Of a stretch of DNA of 64,000 bases, positions 61,954-64,000 are shown one piece after another (within the stretch, counting starts at the first letter, position 1; each line of letters begins with the position of its first letter). A model generated the notes under the pieces. It ran no database searches and was not told where the DNA came from. It saw only the letters and a program-made list of their open reading frames with translations. The stretch is from positions 1,054,001-1,118,000 of the forward strand of contig NZ_BAABAE010000003.1 in NCBI RefSeq assembly GCF_039537265.1, given 5' to 3'. The translations under genes were made by a program, and so were the position numbers. The DNA is from Terrimesophilobacter bigeumensis. Its GTDB lineage: Bacteria; Actinomycetota; Actinomycetes; Actinomycetales; Microbacteriaceae.

Positions 61954-63548
61954 GTTTCGACATCACGGCGAGCGGCGCCGCACTGGAGGCGGTGCAGCGT
62001 ATCGTGCCCCAGTTGGTCTCCGACCTCGTCGCCTCGCGCATCGCCGGGCAGGACCCGACCCTCTGGGGCGCGGATGCTGAGGCCGAAGCCGCGAAGCGAC
62101 TGGGCTGGACCGAGGCGGTCGTCGTCTCCGACCCGCTCGTTCCCGACATCCTCGCCCTTCGCGACCGCCTGCGTGCCCAGGGCGTCGACCACATCGTGCT
62201 CGGCGGCATGGGCGGCTCGTCCCTCGCCCCCGAGGTCATCACGAAGACCGCGGGCGTCGAACTCACCATTCTCGACACGACCTCCCCGGGGCAGATCCGC
62301 GCCGCCCTCGACGATCGCCTGGCGACGACGGCGGTCGTGATCTCGTCGAAGTCGGGTTCGACCGTCGAGACCGACAGCCAGAAGCGCGTCTACGAGGAGG
62401 CGTTTCGGGCGATCGGCATCGACCCGATCGAACGCGTCGTCGTCGTGACCGACCCCGGCTCACCGCTGGATGTCGCCGCCCGCACCGACGGCTACCGCGT
62501 CTTCAACGCCGACCCGAATGTGGGCGGACGGTACTCGGCACTCACCGCCTTCGGGCTCGTCCCCTCAGGCCTCGCCGGCGTCGACATCGCCGCGCTGCTC
62601 GACGAGGCGTCGTCGGTCGCCGGCCGCATCGCGGTCGACCAGGAGGAGAACCCCGCGCTCATCCTGGGCGCCGCGATCGCCGGAACCCGGCCCCTCCGTG
62701 ACAAGCTCGGCATCGTCGCCGACGGCACCTACATCGTGGGCTTCGCCGACTGGGCGGAACAGCTCATCGCCGAGTCCACGGGCAAGCTCGGCAAGGGGCT
62801 GCTCCCCGTCGTTCTCGGAACGGATGCGCCGGAACTCTCCAGGAACCTGCCCGACCTCCAGGTCGTGCGCCTCGTGGAGAGCGCCCGGGCGACCGAAGAG
62901 GTCGAAGAGGGCGAGATCGAGATCAGCGGGACCCTCGGGGCCCAATTGCTCGTCTGGGAGACCGCGATCGCGGTCGCCGGACGTCTCCTCGGCATCGACC
63001 CCTTCGACCAGCCGGATGTCGAGTCCGCCAAGGAGGCCACGCGTGGACTCCTCGACTCGACCCCCACGCCCGCTCCCCCGGCCTTCTCCGAGTCCGGTGT
63101 CGAGGTGCTGGCGACCGATGCGGCGCTCACCGCGAAGGGGACACTGCCCTCGGCCATCGATGCGCTGCTCGCCACGATCCCCGAGAACGGCTACCTGAGC
63201 ATCCAGGCCTACCTCGATCGCGTCCAGCTGCCGCAGGCCGAGCGCCTGCGCGACCTCGTGGCGGCGCGCATCGACCGCCCGGTGACCTTCGGGTGGGGCC
63301 CGCGCTTCCTGCACTCGACCGGCCAGTTCCACAAGGGCGGTCCGGCCGTCGGCGTGTTCCTGCAGCTCGTCGGCGCGGAGAGCGAGGATCTCGCGATCCC
63401 CGGGCGGCCCTTCACCTTCGGGCAGCTTCTCCGGGCTCAGGCGCAGGGCGACGCCTCGGTGCTCGCCGACCACGGCCGCCCGGTCCTCACGCTCACGCTG
63501 ACCGACCCGCAGGGCGGCCTCGCGAGCATCCTCGGCACCCTGGGCTGA
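61950..63548 (+). CDS. pgi: Glucose-6-phosphate isomerase
   Basis: A 532-residue SIS-fold isomerase of the actinobacterial type found within pentose phosphate clusters. The sugar-phosphate sites are VLGGMGGSSLAPEVI, VVISSKSGSTVETDSQKRVYEEAF (about 129-152) and VTDPGSPLDVAARTDGYRVFNADPNVGGRYSALTAFGLVPSGLAG, and the C-terminal GWGPRFLHSTGQFHKGGPAVGVFLQL holds conserved His and Lys. GTG start overlapping tal. It supplies glucose-6-phosphate to Zwf, encoded 6 bp downstream. Confidence 0.95.
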   Translation: MSFDITASGAALEAVQRIVPQLVSDLVASRIAGQDPTLWGADAEAEAAKRLGWTEAVVVSDPLVPDILALRDRLRAQGVDHIVLGGMGGSSLAPEVITKTAGVELTILDTTSPGQIRAALDDRLATTAVVISSKSGSTVETDSQKRVYEEAFRAIGIDPIERVVVVTDPGSPLDVAARTDGYRVFNADPNVGGRYSALTAFGLVPSGLAGVDIAALLDEASSVAGRIAVDQEENPALILGAAIAGTRPLRDKLGIVADGTYIVGFADWAEQLIAESTGKLGKGLLPVVLGTDAPELSRNLPDLQVVRLVESARATEEVEEGEIEISGTLGAQLLVWETAIAVAGRLLGIDPFDQPDVESAKEATRGLLDSTPTPAPPAFSESGVEVLATDAALTAKGTLPSAIDALLATIPENGYLSIQAYLDRVQLPQAERLRDLVAARIDRPVTFGWGPRFLHSTGQFHKGGPAVGVFLQLVGAESEDLAIPGRPFTFGQLLRAQAQGDASVLADHGRPVLTLTLTDPQGGLASILGTLG

Positions 63549-63554
63549 CCGCGG

Positions 63555-64000
63555 ATGCCACCGGTCGCGATCACGATGGAGTCCAACCCCCTGAGGCTGG
63601 CGTCCGACCGCCGGCTCAACCGCATCGCCGGCCCGAGCGCCCTCATCATCTTCGGCGTCACCGGCGACCTCTCCCGCAAGAAGCTCATGCCCGCCGTGTA
63701 CGACCTGGCCAATCGCGGGTTGCTGCCGCCCGGGTTCGCCCTCGTCGGGTTCGCGCGACGGGACTGGGAGACCCAGGACTTCGCCCAGGCCGTGCACGAC
63801 GCCGTCAAGTCCTACGCCCGGACGCCCTTCGACGAGGACGTCTGGGAGCAGCTCTCACGAGGCATCCGCTTCGTCCAGGGCGAGTTCGACGACGACGCGG
63901 CCTTCGAGAGGCTCGCCGAGACGCTCAAGGAACTCGACGCCTCCCGCGGCACTATGGGCAACCACGCCTTCTACCTCTCGATCCCGCCGAAGTCGTTCCC
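63555..64000 (+). CDS. zwf: Glucose-6-phosphate 1-dehydrogenase (C-terminus beyond window)
   Basis: The first 148 codons of Zwf, the NADP-dependent entry enzyme of the oxidative pentose phosphate pathway. The Rossmann motif LIIFGVTGDLSRKKLMPAVYDLANRGLLP is at 31-59, followed by FALVGFARRDW. The conserved substrate-binding RxxxEKP segment should be just outside. It starts 6 bp after pgi and completes the tkt-tal-pgi-zwf order; opcA and pgl are expected next. Confidence 0.95.
   Translation, partial: MPPVAITMESNPLRLASDRRLNRIAGPSALIIFGVTGDLSRKKLMPAVYDLANRGLLPPGFALVGFARRDWETQDFAQAVHDAVKSYARTPFDEDVWEQLSRGIRFVQGEFDDDAAFERLAETLKELDASRGTMGNHAFYLSIPPKSF

Overview
The window is a continuous stretch of high-GC chromosome from an actinobacterium, most likely a member of the Microbacteriaceae. 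This is inferred from mycothiol synthesis (mshC), the actinobacterial SOS mutasome (imuA'-imuB-dnaE2) with GAAC-N4-GTTC LexA boxes, a DUF222/HNH protein, type B L31, the tkt-tal-pgi-zwf order beside ctaB/ctaA, many TANNNT -10 boxes and several apparently leaderless starts. Genes are packed with frequent ATGA/GTGA overlaps. No gene-free gap exceeds 300 bases; the longest (56343-56634) holds the sufB promoter and leader. No CRISPR array, prophage, intact insertion sequence or rRNA was seen. One tRNA (Leu-GAG) is present.

Layout. 1-5.8 kb: mshC (cut by the window edge), uppP, an M20 peptidase, tRNA-Leu, a YCII protein, then a short-chain dehydrogenase bracketed by two copies of a 23-bp repeat that is the 3' end of a 32-codon membrane-peptide ORF, and two acetyltransferases. 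5.8-16.1 kb: DUF222/HNH nuclease, a PadR-UbiB pair with a perfect palindrome upstream, a tautomerase, an alpha/beta-hydrolase fused to a LuxR-type HTH, a TetR-ABC-permease operon and a D-amino-acid-dehydrogenase-like flavoprotein. 16.2-25.8 kb: SOS mutasome with two LexA boxes and an interposed methyltransferase, running into a HAD phosphatase and an OmpR-type two-component pair. 25.8-36.8 kb: GT39-type glycosyltransferase, polyprenol-phosphate mannose synthase and GtrA; DEAH helicase; GlsB; SGNH hydrolase; a surface beta-helix protein with a LAATG sorting signal; fatty-acid desaturase; D,D-carboxypeptidase; TrmH methyltransferase.

36.9-52.3 kb: sirtuin, histidine phosphatase, YbaK, a glycosyltransferase-hydrolase pair, trehalose synthase with a LacI-type operator, exonuclease, L31B, an orphan ABC ATPase, divergent glgA/glgC, serB, fabG, two small proteins with SURF1, ABC-F, bioY. 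52.3-64 kb: suf Fe-S operon (sufB-sufD-Rieske-sufC-sufT, no sufS/sufU/sufR here), ctaA and ctaB for haem A, then tkt-tal-pgi-zwf (zwf cut by the edge).

Co-operating sets: SURF1/CtaA/CtaB for cytochrome aa3; GlgC/GlgA/TreS for alpha-glucan and trehalose; Tkt/Tal/Pgi/Zwf for pentose-phosphate flux; ImuA'/ImuB/DnaE2 for damage-induced mutagenesis.

The less ordinary signals are: (i) tandem duplications at several gene ends that recreate the stop codon; (ii) a two-strand excess of the hexamer GGATGC/GCATCC; (iii) a -10-like hexamer exactly 6 nt before the start codon of eight genes, including all three parts of the rearranged imu locus; (iv) the att-like repeats around the dehydrogenase; (v) the methyltransferase inserted in the mutasome locus.
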